Source of the DNA: an uncultured Aquincola sp.
Lineage (GTDB): Bacteria > Pseudomonadota > Gammaproteobacteria > Burkholderiales > Burkholderiaceae
Length of the DNA: 8,193 nt
Assembly (NCBI GenBank): GCA_937883885.1
Contig: CAKZXL010000893.1
Location: 1 to 8,193 of the forward strand
Direction: 5' to 3'
The notes under the pieces: model-generated
Seen by the model: the letters and a program-made list of their open reading frames with translations, nothing else
The model's database searches: none
What the model was told of the DNA's origin: nothing
Translations under genes and position numbers: made by a program
Shown here: positions 1 to 7,800 of the stretch, piece by piece
How positions within the stretch are numbered: position 1 is the first letter of the stretch
Layout of the letters: each line of letters begins with the position of its first letter

Positions 1-480
1 CAAGGCTTTCACCGCCGCCCGGGTGCTGGCCTTCCTGAGCTGCCTACACGGCAGTGGACTCCGAACATCGCCATCGACACATTCAGCGGCTCTTCCTGAG
101 CTGCCTACACGGCAGTGGACGTTTGGGTGACGTTGGAAGGCGTGCCGACGATTTCCTGAGCTGCCTACACGGCAGTGGACCTGCGCCTGCAGCGACGAAA
201 GGCCCGCATCGCTTCCTGAGCTGCCTACACGGCAGTGGACGGCCAGGTCGAAGGGCTGGCCGTTGGCATCCATTCCTGAGCTGCCTACACGGCAGTGGAC
301 GAGGCCACGCAGGACGATCTGCGCGCCATCGATTCCTGAGCTGCCTACACGGCAGTGGACGGTACGTGGATCACCGCGGCGAACCTCAACCATTCCTGAG
401 CTGCCTACACGGCAGTGGACGAATACTGCACTCCACTCACGGAGGTGCAGATTTCCTGAGCTGCCTACACGGCAGTGGAC
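1..480 (-). CRISPR. Type I-F CRISPR array, 8 repeats visible, continues beyond the left edge
   Basis: Eight identical 28-nt repeats lie at 32-59, 93-120, 153-180, 213-240, 273-300, 333-360, 393-420 and 453-480. On the minus strand each contains the hairpin CTGCCGTGTAGGCAG (5-bp stem, 5-nt loop) followed by the 8-nt handle CTCAGGAA. This is the canonical I-F repeat architecture recognised by Cas6f. The seven complete spacers are 32 nt, except 60-92, which is 33 nt; 1-31 is a spacer cut by the window edge. The handle orientation places the transcribed strand on minus, the same strand as the cas genes, with the leader on the 481 side, so 421-452 is the most recent spacer by position. All visible repeats are identical, and no degenerate terminal repeat is seen, so the distal end lies outside. 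Cas6f cleavage after each hairpin would give about 60-nt crRNAs with an 8-nt 5' handle. Confidence 0.98.
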
Positions 481-609
481 TACGCCAACAAGATTGCAAG
501 TCCTTGACTGTAAAGGCGAATCCCAAGAACAAGCGGCCGACCCCCTTCCGGGAGGTCGGCCGCTAAGTGCTTGATTTTTCGAGCTCTTTACGTAGCCCGC
601 GGAAAAGGG
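481..609 (-). promoter_or_regulatory. Leader-like region between cas6f and the array
   Basis: This 129-bp stretch separates the cas6f stop from the first (leader-proximal) repeat. It is partly AT-richer than the genes around it and contains the strong hairpin at 533-563. About 52 bp lie between the hairpin and the array, so any array-specific promoter would have to sit there; I see no convincing -35/-10 pair. Assignment as leader rests on position and on the repeat orientation. Confidence 0.55.
524..563 (-). terminator. Probable intrinsic terminator of the cas operon
   Basis: A perfect 10-bp GC-rich inverted repeat (GCGGCCGACC at 533-542 with GGTCGGCCGC at 554-563) encloses an 11-nt loop that can add three more G-C pairs. 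Read on the minus strand it is followed at once by TTGTTCTT, giving a moderately T-rich tail. On the plus strand the nearest T run (575-579) is 11 nt away, so minus-strand termination fits better. It would separate the csy1-csy2-csy3-cas6f transcript from the array. Confidence 0.55.
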
Positions 610-1176
610 TCAAAACCAGGGCACGGTGGCTTCGGCGCTCAATCCATAGCTGCTGAAATGACCTTCCGTGGCCTCGCGCTGCAGGGGGCCGTGCCGGACA
701 AAGAGCCGAAACGATGGCTGGCGGGTGCTGATGCTGCCGATGGTGACGAAGGGCAGCGCCAGCAGTTCCTGTGCGGAGTCCGGGATGCGCTGCGCTGCTT
801 CGTCTGCGCTGTAGCCGTGGCGCTTCATGGCTCGACGACGCAGACGGTCGACACCGCTCTTGGCCTGCACGCGGCTCACCACCCGGTAGCTGCACCCCTC
901 CGGTGCGGCTGCCCTCGGCTGCACGGTCAGATAGTCGTCGAAACGGCGCAACCATCCTGTCGCCTGTAACGCATCCAAAGCCGCATCGCTGCCATGCAGA
1001 CGCAGCACGGCGCCCAGTGTCGGCCGGCGGTCGTCGTGCTCAGGAAAGCTCACGCCGATGTCCTGTCGGGCCGTCTGCACCAGCGCTATATGCAAGCGTC
1101 CGAACAAGGCGTTCATCAGCTGATGTCTCGCCATCTCGGAGTCGGGCCGCAGCCGCAGATCGATGTAGCTGCGCAT
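610..1176 (-). CDS. cas6f: Cas6f (Csy4) CRISPR RNA endoribonuclease
   Basis: This 188-aa protein is essentially the length of Pseudomonas aeruginosa Csy4 (187 aa). Cas6f binds the repeat hairpin in pre-crRNA, cuts just 3' of the stem and stays on the crRNA 3' end as a subunit of the Csy complex. Visible signatures: N-terminal YIDLRLRPD, His29 in LFGRLH and Ser148 in LPFVTIGSIS at the same numbering as the catalytic His29/Ser148 of P. aeruginosa Csy4. Also present are SRVQAKS (101-107, with Arg102 and Gln104), an arginine-rich helix at 111-120 that would lie in the RNA major groove, RLFVRHGPL, and the family-typical C-terminus YGLSAEATVPWF. I chose the ATG at 1176, 4 nt after the csy3 stop, because it reproduces family numbering. 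An in-frame ATG at 1191 overlapping csy3 is the alternative. No obvious Shine-Dalgarno, suggesting translational coupling to csy3. Confidence 0.97.
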   Translation of the reverse strand: MRSYIDLRLRPDSEMARHQLMNALFGRLHIALVQTARQDIGVSFPEHDDRRPTLGAVLRLHGSDAALDALQATGWLRRFDDYLTVQPRAAAPEGCSYRVVSRVQAKSGVDRLRRRAMKRHGYSADEAAQRIPDSAQELLALPFVTIGSISTRQPSFRLFVRHGPLQREATEGHFSSYGLSAEATVPWF

Positions 1177-1180
1177 GGCA

Positions 1181-2209
1181 TCAGCCGGCATCGCCAAACA
1201 CGCCACCACGAATGACCGTGGCCACCACGAAGTGCTGCTGCTCCACCGGGGGCACCTTGTCTTTGAGCACCCAGGCGTCCAGCAGGTTGTAGAAGTCTTG
1301 TTTGTCCTTGGGCTGGCGGTAGGCCTTGCCCTGCGTGGTGACAGAGCCGTAGGGCTCCACCGCAATCGGGCCGTTCTCGTCAGCGCCGGGGTACCAGGTG
1401 TCGATGGTGCGCAGCGCGTTGCCGATCTTCTGAGAGTGGATGGCCGCTACCTCATGACCTGCCTCGCCGACCACATACAGTGTTTTGCTCTTGGATGAAC
1501 GCGCCTTGTCAAGGATCAGCTCCTGAGACGGAAACACCTCCTGCCCGGCACCTATGCGGACGAAGGCCGTCACCTGCAGCAGCACATGCCCTTCGCCGGA
1601 CAAACCGGACTCCAACAGCGCTGCCAGCGGCGCCAGGTCTGCCGGCGCCACCATGTCGCGCAGTGATCGGTCCAGCGCCTGGAACGTCCACTGGGCAGCG
1701 GCCTGACCGTCGCGCAGGTGCGCAACCCGTACCTCCACCTGCTCGGCGCCGACGCGGTTGCGCCACAGGAACCGACCATTGGTCAGGTTGGCCGCATAGC
1801 GCTGCGCCAGGGCGCCCAACCCCTGCTGCTGCACGTAGCCTTGCACCGTGCTCATCAGCTTGGCGCGGTAGGCCGCGTCGTTGCAGGCCGAGGGCTGACC
1901 CACGCCCGCGAGCACGCGCAAGGTGAACTGCACCTTCAGCGTGTCGGCTTCCGCGGGCAATGCAGCCACGTCCACGGTCTGCAGGTTGGGGTTCTCGATC
2001 AAGGCGTCCAGCTTGGCCGGGTCCTGGTCCTTGGTCTTGAGGCGGTTGGAGATGGTGCCGCGCACCGACTTCTCGCGCACACGAACGGGTGCCCAAGCCG
2101 CAGGCCCATCGCGGTCGGCCCAGTTGCCGGCAAAGAACAGCGCATCGGAAGGGTCCAGCTTTCGTTCGAACGCCAGCACGGTGGCGGTTTTGAGCTTGTC
2201 GTCAGCCAT
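1181..2209 (-). CDS. csy3: Csy3 (Cas7f), Cascade backbone subunit
   Basis: This 342-aa protein has the same length as P. aeruginosa Csy3. Six copies form the helical backbone that holds the crRNA guide and displaces every sixth base from pairing with the target. Recognisable segments are [19 protein letters not shown] near the N-terminus (9-26), [12 protein letters not shown] (45-56), [13 protein letters not shown] (140-152), FPSQELILD (226-234) and [14 protein letters not shown] (261-274), followed by GGVFGD at the C-terminus. The start at 2209 is supported by an AAAGGA ribosome-binding site 6 nt upstream (2216-2221); a longer reading frame extends back into csy2 but has no support. The gene lies 23 nt after the csy2 stop and 4 nt before cas6f, so it is in one operon. 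The short RBS-bearing gap fits the need for many more Csy3 copies than Csy1 or Csy2. Confidence 0.97.
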   Translation of the reverse strand: MADDKLKTATVLAFERKLDPSDALFFAGNWADRDGPAAWAPVRVREKSVRGTISNRLKTKDQDPAKLDALIENPNLQTVDVAALPAEADTLKVQFTLRVLAGVGQPSACNDAAYRAKLMSTVQGYVQQQGLGALAQRYAANLTNGRFLWRNRVGAEQVEVRVAHLRDGQAAAQWTFQALDRSLRDMVAPADLAPLAALLESGLSGEGHVLLQVTAFVRIGAGQEVFPSQELILDKARSSKSKTLYVVGEAGHEVAAIHSQKIGNALRTIDTWYPGADENGPIAVEPYGSVTTQGKAYRQPKDKQDFYNLLDAWVLKDKVPPVEQQHFVVATVIRGGVFGDAG

Positions 2210-2215
2210 GGTGAT

Positions 2216-2221
2216 TTCCTT
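2216..2221 (-). promoter_or_regulatory. Ribosome-binding site of csy3
   Basis: The purine run AAAGGA on the minus strand sits 6 nt before the ATG at 2209. It is the best Shine-Dalgarno inside the operon and fixes the csy3 start over the upstream in-frame alternatives that run into csy2. Confidence 0.7.
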
Positions 2222-2232
2222 TCGCGGGTAGG

Positions 2233-3252
2233 TCAGTCGTCGTCGCCCCAGGCGTCGATCAGTTGGGTGTCGTTGGACGGCACGAAGTCGTTGCGACAGC
2301 GGTAAAGCCCGGCGTCGGGCGCATAGTCCGCATACCAGAGCAGTTGTTCCACGGCTTGCAAATGGTGCGGTGCAATCCACTGCCCGACCGAATAGACGCT
2401 CTCGGTAAATCGGAACGGTGTGGTCGCATCGCGCGCGTTGGCCACGGCGCCCGGTGCATGCAGCTCGCCCAGCGCGCCGTAGCCCACCGGGATGGGTACC
2501 ACCCAGCCCAGTCCTTTCCTGTCGTGCTGCCAACTGCCAGGCGCTGACTTGTCGTCTTCTTGAGCGCTGGGGTTCCAGCGCCAGTTCATGCGCGAGAGTG
2601 ACAGCCACGCGTCCAATGGGGTGCTCTCTGGCTGCGTGGTGCGCAGCTCGGTCAACCGCTTGTCCAGCAGGTCTTCTCGCAGCACCAAGGCAAACCCCGG
2701 CAGCAGGAACTGGCGCAGGCCGCGGAAGGCCTGGGCTTTGTCGTCCAGAGTGCCTGTCCAGGGCAGCACCACCGGCCGCTTGCGCCGGCCAGTGCCAGCG
2801 ACTGGCAGGCAGCTGCCGCCAGCCACGCGTAAACCGCCCAGCAGCTCAGTCAGCTTCGTCAGATCAGCCTCTGCCGCGGCTGCATCAGGGGCAGACATCC
2901 AACACTCGCTGCTGACCGCCAACACCAGGCTGATCGTGAGGTGGATGCGCCCTTCCTCCACGATGGCCGCGGTGCTGCCATCTTTGTCGACAGGGTTGCG
3001 CGTGAGGTGGAAGTTCTTGACGTAGCGATCTCCGCTTACCTGCTCTTCATGGTCATGGCAAACCACGCCCACGCCCTTGATGCGCAGGTCAAGACCAGCG
3101 GCGCGAGCCTTACGTTCCAGTGCCCATGACAGGCCCATGAAGGCGGTGATCGACGGAAACCCATGCGTCAGCGGACTGGATATGGCGTTGGCGTTCTGCA
3201 CACGCAGGCGAGGCAGCACGACCAGATGGTCGAAGGTGGGGCAAACGGTCAT
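2233..3252 (-). CDS. csy2: Csy2 (Cas5f), Cascade subunit
   Basis: This 339-aa protein is slightly longer than P. aeruginosa Csy2 (about 327 aa). Csy2 pairs with Csy1 to form the tail of the Csy complex that caps the crRNA 5' handle and the PAM end of the target. The family signature [20 protein letters not shown] (11-30) is clear, followed by [30 protein letters not shown] (81-100), a LRVAGGS glycine segment (141-147), a [10 protein letters not shown] stretch, [15 protein letters not shown] and [13 protein letters not shown] motifs and a C-terminal [20 protein letters not shown] also match the family. The ATG overlaps the csy1 stop by 4 nt (ATGA), implying translational coupling. No frameshift or missing block is seen. 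Confidence 0.96.
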   Translation of the reverse strand: MTVCPTFDHLVVLPRLRVQNANAISSPLTHGFPSITAFMGLSWALERKARAAGLDLRIKGVGVVCHDHEEQVSGDRYVKNFHLTRNPVDKDGSTAAIVEEGRIHLTISLVLAVSSECWMSAPDAAAAEADLTKLTELLGGLRVAGGSCLPVAGTGRRKRPVVLPWTGTLDDKAQAFRGLRQFLLPGFALVLREDLLDKRLTELRTTQPESTPLDAWLSLSRMNWRWNPSAQEDDKSAPGSWQHDRKGLGWVVPIPVGYGALGELHAPGAVANARDATTPFRFTESVYSVGQWIAPHHLQAVEQLLWYADYAPDAGLYRCRNDFVPSNDTQLIDAWGDDD

Positions 3253-4595
3253 GCTGCCCCTTCGCTGACGCGCCGCTTCATGGGCATCGGCCAGGCCACG
3301 TTGACCAGTGCTTGCCTAGCCCAGTGCCGCAGCTCAGCGTCGCCCACCGCAGTGATGCCTGCTGCGCGCAGCCAGCCGTTGACCCAGTGGCCGAAACGTT
3401 CGGCCACCTGATCGGCCCAGGTGCCTGCCGCAAAGGCCGCGTTGAACGCCAGGTCGTCGGCGAGGAAGTCGTCTCGCGGCGGCAGCTCCGCACGATCTGG
3501 GTCAAGCCAGAGTTGTTCTGCCAGCGGCAGCTCGCAGTCGGTGGCGCGCGTCCAGCCTGCTTCGTGCCGCACCTGCACCGCGGCAGCGAAGACCGGCAAT
3601 TGCTCACCCAGCGCAAGGCCCAGACTGTCGCGTTGCCGCCGTGTTTCCATGGTGGGGTCTGGATCGGCGCGCAACAGGTCGATGAGTTGGCGCTTCAGGG
3701 TACGCACCTCACCCAACCAGCCCAGACAGTCCATCGCAGAACCGCGGCCCCGCATGTTGAACCCTCCCAAGTCCTGCCAGAGCGGTGGCAGTGACTCCAA
3801 GAGGTAGTTGACGCCGCCACGCTCGCTATTGAGTTGCGACACGTTTTGGGGCTTCGAGCCACCAAGCTTGCGGACTGCCAGTCCCTTGTATTCGGCGTAC
3901 CCGACGTCGTGGGCTTGCTTCTTCCATCGCGCTTCGCGCGCCGCTTTGGCTTCGTCACCAAAGCGCGCGTCTTGAATGCTGGTGTGCACTGCCTGCGCCA
4001 AGCTGCTGGAGAACATAGGCTGCAGCAGGTGGTAGCCGGTGTCGTCGGCGGGGTCGCCATCCACCAGCCAATACACCTGTTTGGCCAGTGCGTGCGAAGT
4101 GGGCTGCGGGTCATCTCGCAACAGACCGCAGAAGGCAGCCATCCAAGTCTGAGCGGTGGCTGCGTCGGCGTGCAGAGCGCGCTGCAGGTCGGCGTCTCCG
4201 GCCTGCATCCAGTCGAGCAGGCGGCGACCCTCGACTTCGACCTTGAGGAACTTGAAGACGTCCAGCGCGGCGGCGTTGCCGACCACGTCTTCAGCGAATG
4301 ACACACCCAGAGCGTGTGAACTGACCTCAACCCTGTCCGGCAACTTGTCGGGTGGCGCATGCAAGCTGCTGCCGCGGGCGTCGGGGTGGGTGGCCTTCAA
4401 CACGTGCGTCACGGCTTGGATCTGCGTCACGCGGCGGGCAGCGTCGGCCAGCCATGAGTCAGGCACGTAGCGCGATGCGGCTGGGTCGTCGTCGTCCTGC
4501 GACTTCAGTTTGGCCTCACGCCGCCCGTCGATGAACGCGACGATGGCGGCTCGGAAAGCGGCGGACCGCGGTCCGGGCTGGTCTTCTTCGGGCAT
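3249..4595 (-). CDS. csy1: Csy1 (Cas8f), Cascade large subunit
   Basis: This 448-aa protein (about 434 aa in P. aeruginosa) recognises the PAM and begins target unwinding, together with Csy2. Motifs: GNAAALDVFKFLK (106-118), KQVYWLVDGDP (172-182), GYHLLQPMFSSSLAQAVH (187-204) and the hallmark LGGSKPQNVSQLNSERGG (244-261). Asn107, Lys248 and Asn251 fall where P. aeruginosa Csy1 has Asn111, Lys247 and Asn250, residues tied to CC/GG PAM recognition in that protein (correspondence by eye). I chose the ATG at 4595 because AAGGGGGAG lies 5 nt upstream; a longer frame back to 4670 (GTG) would start beside the proposed promoter and adds residues with no family match. First gene of the csy1-csy2-csy3-cas6f operon; unlike many I-F loci it is 242 bp from cas3 and seems to have its own promoter. 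Confidence 0.96.
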   Translation of the reverse strand: MPEEDQPGPRSAAFRAAIVAFIDGRREAKLKSQDDDDPAASRYVPDSWLADAARRVTQIQAVTHVLKATHPDARGSSLHAPPDKLPDRVEVSSHALGVSFAEDVVGNAAALDVFKFLKVEVEGRRLLDWMQAGDADLQRALHADAATAQTWMAAFCGLLRDDPQPTSHALAKQVYWLVDGDPADDTGYHLLQPMFSSSLAQAVHTSIQDARFGDEAKAAREARWKKQAHDVGYAEYKGLAVRKLGGSKPQNVSQLNSERGGVNYLLESLPPLWQDLGGFNMRGRGSAMDCLGWLGEVRTLKRQLIDLLRADPDPTMETRRQRDSLGLALGEQLPVFAAAVQVRHEAGWTRATDCELPLAEQLWLDPDRAELPPRDDFLADDLAFNAAFAAGTWADQVAERFGHWVNGWLRAAGITAVGDAELRHWARQALVNVAWPMPMKRRVSEGAA

Positions 4596-4600
4596 GGGCA

Positions 4601-4609
4601 CTCCCCCTT
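4601..4609 (-). promoter_or_regulatory. Ribosome-binding site of csy1
   Basis: AAGGGGGAG on the minus strand ends 5 nt before the ATG at 4595. This decides the csy1 start in favour of 4595 over the upstream in-frame GTG at 4670. Confidence 0.7.
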
Positions 4610-4673
4610 GAGCATTCGAGCTTGCTTGTCCGATCCGTCGCCGGCCGCGCTTTAGCAACGGTGCCGACACCTC

Positions 4674-4702
4674 AATGTAGGTAGCCAGGTGACAAGATGC
4701 AA
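4674..4702 (-). promoter_or_regulatory. Candidate promoter of the csy1-csy2-csy3-cas6f operon
   Basis: On the minus strand TTGCAT (4702-4697) is followed after 17 bp by TACATT (4679-4674). These match the sigma-70 -35 in 3 of 6 positions and the -10 in 4 of 6, with ideal spacing. Transcription would start near 4667, leaving about a 70-nt untranslated leader before csy1. The boxes are weak on their own. Support comes from the otherwise unexplained 242-bp gap, its lower G+C content here, and the crRNA-like target site whose PAM begins 3 bp from the -35 box. Confidence 0.45.
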
Positions 4703-4704
4703 TG

Positions 4705-4724
4705 CCATGCTTTGCTCAGTATTC
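4705..4724 (+). promoter_or_regulatory. Putative target (operator) of the mini-CRISPR RNA, with CC PAM
   Basis: CC at 4705-4706 is followed by ATGCTTTGCTC (4707-4717). The guide of the mini-CRISPR at 4783-4793 reads ATGCTGTGCTC. Positions 1-5 and 7-11 are identical and only position 6 differs, a position left unpaired in type I-F complexes; beyond that the match decays (13 of 18 overall). CC on this side is the established I-F PAM. A Csy complex bound here would cover DNA directly upstream of the proposed -35 box of csy1. Seed-only pairing is what is expected of a repressing, non-cleaving target. Confidence 0.75.
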
Positions 4725-4754
4725 ACCACGTTAAGCTTGCCGACGGCTGCGCAT

Positions 4755-4782
4755 TGCCACTGCTGAAGAGGCAGCTCAGGAA
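4755..4782 (+). repeat. Degenerate I-F repeat 1 of the mini-CRISPR
   Basis: It is 28 nt long and 22 positions equal the main-array repeat. Differences are at repeat positions 1, 2, 10, 12, 13 and 14, that is the 5' end, the closing pair (C-G changed to T-G wobble) and the loop. The whole 3' half from the second stem arm through the 8-nt handle (4769-4782) is unchanged, which is the part that becomes the crRNA 5' tag. Confidence 0.85.
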
Positions 4783-4800
4783 ATGCTGTGCTCGGCCTTT

Positions 4801-4828
4801 TGTCACTGCCGGAAAGGCAGCTTGCAGC
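4801..4828 (+). repeat. Degenerate I-F repeat 2 of the mini-CRISPR
   Basis: GTCACTGCC (4802-4810) and AGGCAGCT (4815-4822) match the array repeat with one base deleted near the start. The stem CTGCC/GGCAG is perfect with loop GGAAA, while everything after CT at 4822 has diverged. It keeps what Cas6f needs to bind and form a 3' end. It ends 9 bp from the cas3 stop codon. Confidence 0.75.
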
Positions 4829-4837
4829 TGGGAGACG

Positions 4838-7800
4838 TCAGTCGCGTCGCGCGAACCCTAGCCACGGGTGCCAGCGCCATCCCTGTGTACTTGCGGGCAC
4901 CTGCGTAGTTGCCAGCCGCTCCGCACAGCGGCGCAGCGGCAGGTCGAGGTGCTCCGACTGCTCGATCAGCAGCGCCAGCAAATCGAATTCGGCCCAGGGC
5001 CCGATGCGTGGCCCCAGCTCCAGGGCGATGCGATGGCAGCGGCCGTCGTCCGCCGGGTAAAGGTTCCGCTGCGGTCCCCGGCTCCGATCAGTCTCGATGC
5101 GGTGCAGCGCCAACGCCTCGCCGTCCTCGTCGGGCAAGAACACCACGGTTTCGGTCGGCTGCGTCTGTTCGCGGAAGGGCTGCTGCTGCGGTAGTACGCC
5201 GCTCAGGTGCACCCGGGGCGCCTGCCAGCAGGCGCTGGCGTTGAACTCGTCGGCGTTGCGGGGCAGCGCCTCACTGCGCGGCTGCATCGTGCGTTGCATG
5301 CGTTCGTGCTCCAGGTCCACCAGTCGCCGGGTGGGCAGTCGCAGGGAGCGCTCTCGTGGCCTTACACGCGGCAGCGCGTTGATGACCTCGTACTCCTCGG
5401 GCAGCAGCAGGTCGTGGAGCCAGGGTGTCTCCAGGCGCAGTGCATACGGCGGCTCTGCGCTGGCCGTCTCAAAGCCCGGGCGCAAGAAGACTGGGGCCTT
5501 CTTTCCGCCGTTGGCAAAGTAGCGCAGGTTCGTGTCAAACACGCGCATGTTCGGCAGGCTGCAGGTCTTGGCGCGATGCCGCTGCACACGCCCGGCCAGT
5601 TGGATGAGCGAGCGCATGGACGAAGGCTCCACCACCGCCCAGTCGGCGTCCCAGTCGCGACCAACCTCGCACACCGGCGAAGCGAGCACTACGAACAGAT
5701 GCTCGCCCTCTGCATGGCCGTCCAGCAACGCGCGCACCTCCGGTCGCCGATACACGGCTGCGGGCTCTCTGCGGTTGAAGGTGCTGTCCAGCAGGTGCTC
5801 GATGGCCGAGCGCTGTACCAACGGAAAACGGGCGTGATAGACGCACAGATGCAGGCGAACACCCTCAGGCGCACCAAGCCGGTAAAGCGCCTCGGCCACG
5901 GCGATCAAGGGGCCGATGTTGGCCATGCGCACCAGCCCGAAGCTGACGCGCTTACCCGTGAACGGATCGACCTCGGCGTGGTCGTGGTGCAGTTGCAGGC
6001 AAGCCTCGCGCACGTCTGCGGCAAAGGCTGCATGCCGTGCCGTCTCCGGTTGGTTGGGTTTCAAGCTCAGTGGCTGCAGCACCGCGCGACGCAACACGGG
6101 TGCCTTGACCAACTGCTGCGCGCGGCGCGCAACGAACTCTTGATGGGCGTTGCGCAGTGCCTTGGCATCCGCACATGCCGCCGTCTGCACACCGTATTCG
6201 TCGGTCCACAGGCAGGGCACAGCCAGCACATCTGCCCCTTGGCCACCGTGGAGGCCGCGGTTGCGTTGGTAGGCCACACGGCCACTGCGGTAGGCCATGA
6301 ACATGCCTTCCACCAGCTTGGGCGGCAGCGTGGCAGACGACAGCACGACTCGTGTGCCCAGCATCCCAGCCCATTGCACCAAGCGGGTGAGGGCAGGCAG
6401 GTCGGCCAGGTCGAAATCGTCAAGTTCGTCCAGCACCAGGTCGCCACTGAGCAGGCGCAGCATCGGCGCGATCTGGCGGCCGGCACGCACGGCCTCCGTC
6501 GCGGGCGTCAGGTGATCGACCGTGCACACCAGCAGGGGCGCGACCAGGAGCTTGCGGACGTCGGGGTCGTCGAGCGCCCGCGTGAGCAACGGATGGTGGG
6601 TCGGATCCCCCTCATACAGAACATGGCTGTCTTCCTCCAGGAGCTTCTGCGCTGAGGCCGAGCCGCTGGCTTCCTTTTGCTGTTCGTAGAACTCGAAGAG
6701 GTCGCGATTGGCCGAGCCGCCCACCAGCACTGCCAGGTCGTCATCGCGCAGTTGCAGGTCATCGCGGTAGCTTCGCCCGGTCTGCAGGGTCAACGTGCGC
6801 AAGCCCAGCGCGTAGGTGGCGCGCAAGCCCTGCTGAGGGTCCGCCAGCGCGTACAGCAGGCGCGCGTTGGCGAGGGTCTTGCCGCAACCGGTGGACGCCA
6901 TGTTGACGATGAAGGCGCCGCGCTCCTGCGCAGCCTGCCTCATGGCCGCAGCGGCATCTGCCGCTTTGTCTTGCCAGGCAAAGCGTGGCTGTGCGCTGCG
7001 TTTGCGCAGCCCTTTGTGCTGCGCAATGGCCGGCAGCTCGCGCACGAAGCTTGGCAATGCGTGGGCAATCAGCGAGGCTTCGTGGGCTACGCCCAACAGG
7101 TGTTCGTCCAGTGGCTGCTTGAGTCCCTTGGTGTCGGTGTTGGCGTACAGGTTGCTGCCCGCGTCGCCGGTCACTCTCAGCGGTGAGTGCCGGTCGAGCG
7201 CCGAGTAGTGGTGGTCGGCCAGCATCAGACACAGGCGAGCCAGGTGCATGACATAAGGGTCGTCGAGCCAGCCGGCCGGGTGCTGTGCGTGTAAGGCCAG
7301 CAGGCGCTTGGCGACACGGGCGGCCTGGCCGCACCACTTCGGCGCCACCACCGGCAAACGGTCCGCCGGCTGCCAGTACGCCAGCGTCTCTTCTGCGCTG
7401 GCGTTGGGTGCGAGCTCATTCCAGGCATGGCTGACGCCTGTCAACGGATCGCTGAGCCAGACCGGCTTGAACTCGGGCACGCGCCTGCCCCACCGGGGCC
7501 GAGGCTCACCGGGCGGCGCCGTGGTCGGCACGGCAGGAAGCCGATGGTGGGTGACGACCAGCCAGGCCACCGCGGCCGCCAGGGGCGGCAGTTCGCGAAA
7601 TGGGAACGGTCTGACGTCGGGATCGACGCCGTCACGCTGGTACCGGCCAGGCTCCACCCACAAAGACTCATCGGCCGCGTCGGCGTTGGACAAGCGGCGC
7701 AGCCAGCCTTCATCGTCGTCGCTGCCAACGAAGGACTGAAACATGCGCAAAGACACCCACTCGTGGCGGTAGAGGTTTCGTTCGGTCAGTTGCCCACGCA

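Larger units (their letters stand above)
4755..4828 (+). ncRNA. Degenerate two-repeat mini-CRISPR encoding a crRNA-like RNA (CreR/CreA-like)
   Basis: Two relics of the I-F repeat occur in direct orientation on the plus strand, opposite to the cas genes and the main array. The first (4755-4782) matches the array repeat at 22 of 28 positions; its stem keeps four pairs plus a T-G wobble (CTGCT/GGCAG), and its handle CTCAGGAA is intact. The second (4801-4828) keeps a perfect CTGCC/GGCAG stem (4806-4810, 4816-4820) but has lost the handle, as a last repeat may. Between them is a guide of about 18 nt (4783-4800) instead of 32. Cas6f cutting after each stem would release an RNA of about 46 nt (4775-4820). 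Crucially, its seed matches a PAM-flanked site at 4707-4717. Cas-regulating or toxin-controlling crRNA-like RNAs of this design are known from other CRISPR subtypes. Here regulation of csy1 is the better fit, since I find no toxin gene. I see no clear promoter for it. Confidence 0.8.

Noticed and set aside
54..574. Open frames across the array giving repetitive peptides (for example repeated FLSCLHGSG)
   Set aside because: They arise from the repeats having a 60-bp period, a multiple of three; there is no RBS and no protein family.
1718..2305. A 195-codon plus-strand frame over csy3 and the csy2 end
   Set aside because: It is antisense to genes with clear family identity and shows no recognisable domain.
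2210..2608. Longer csy3 start extending into csy2
   Set aside because: The family start and an AAAGGA ribosome-binding site both place the start at 2209.
610..4595. A Tn7-like I-F3 (transposon-associated) CRISPR system
   Set aside because: Csy1 and Csy2 are separate genes, a full Cas3 with intact HD and helicase motifs is present, and no tns genes or transposon ends are seen.
4711..4737. A plus-strand promoter for the mini-CRISPR (TTTGCT, 15 bp, TAAGCT)
   Set aside because: Both boxes match the sigma-70 consensus poorly and the spacing is short; not strong enough to annotate.
4806..4820. Second mini-CRISPR hairpin as a cas3 transcription terminator
   Set aside because: There is no T tract after it on the minus strand, and the stem is exactly the Cas6f-recognised one.
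5207..6655. A 482-codon plus-strand open frame inside cas3
   Set aside because: It is the antisense shadow of a GC-rich gene; the minus frame carries all the Cas3 motifs and the plus frame none.
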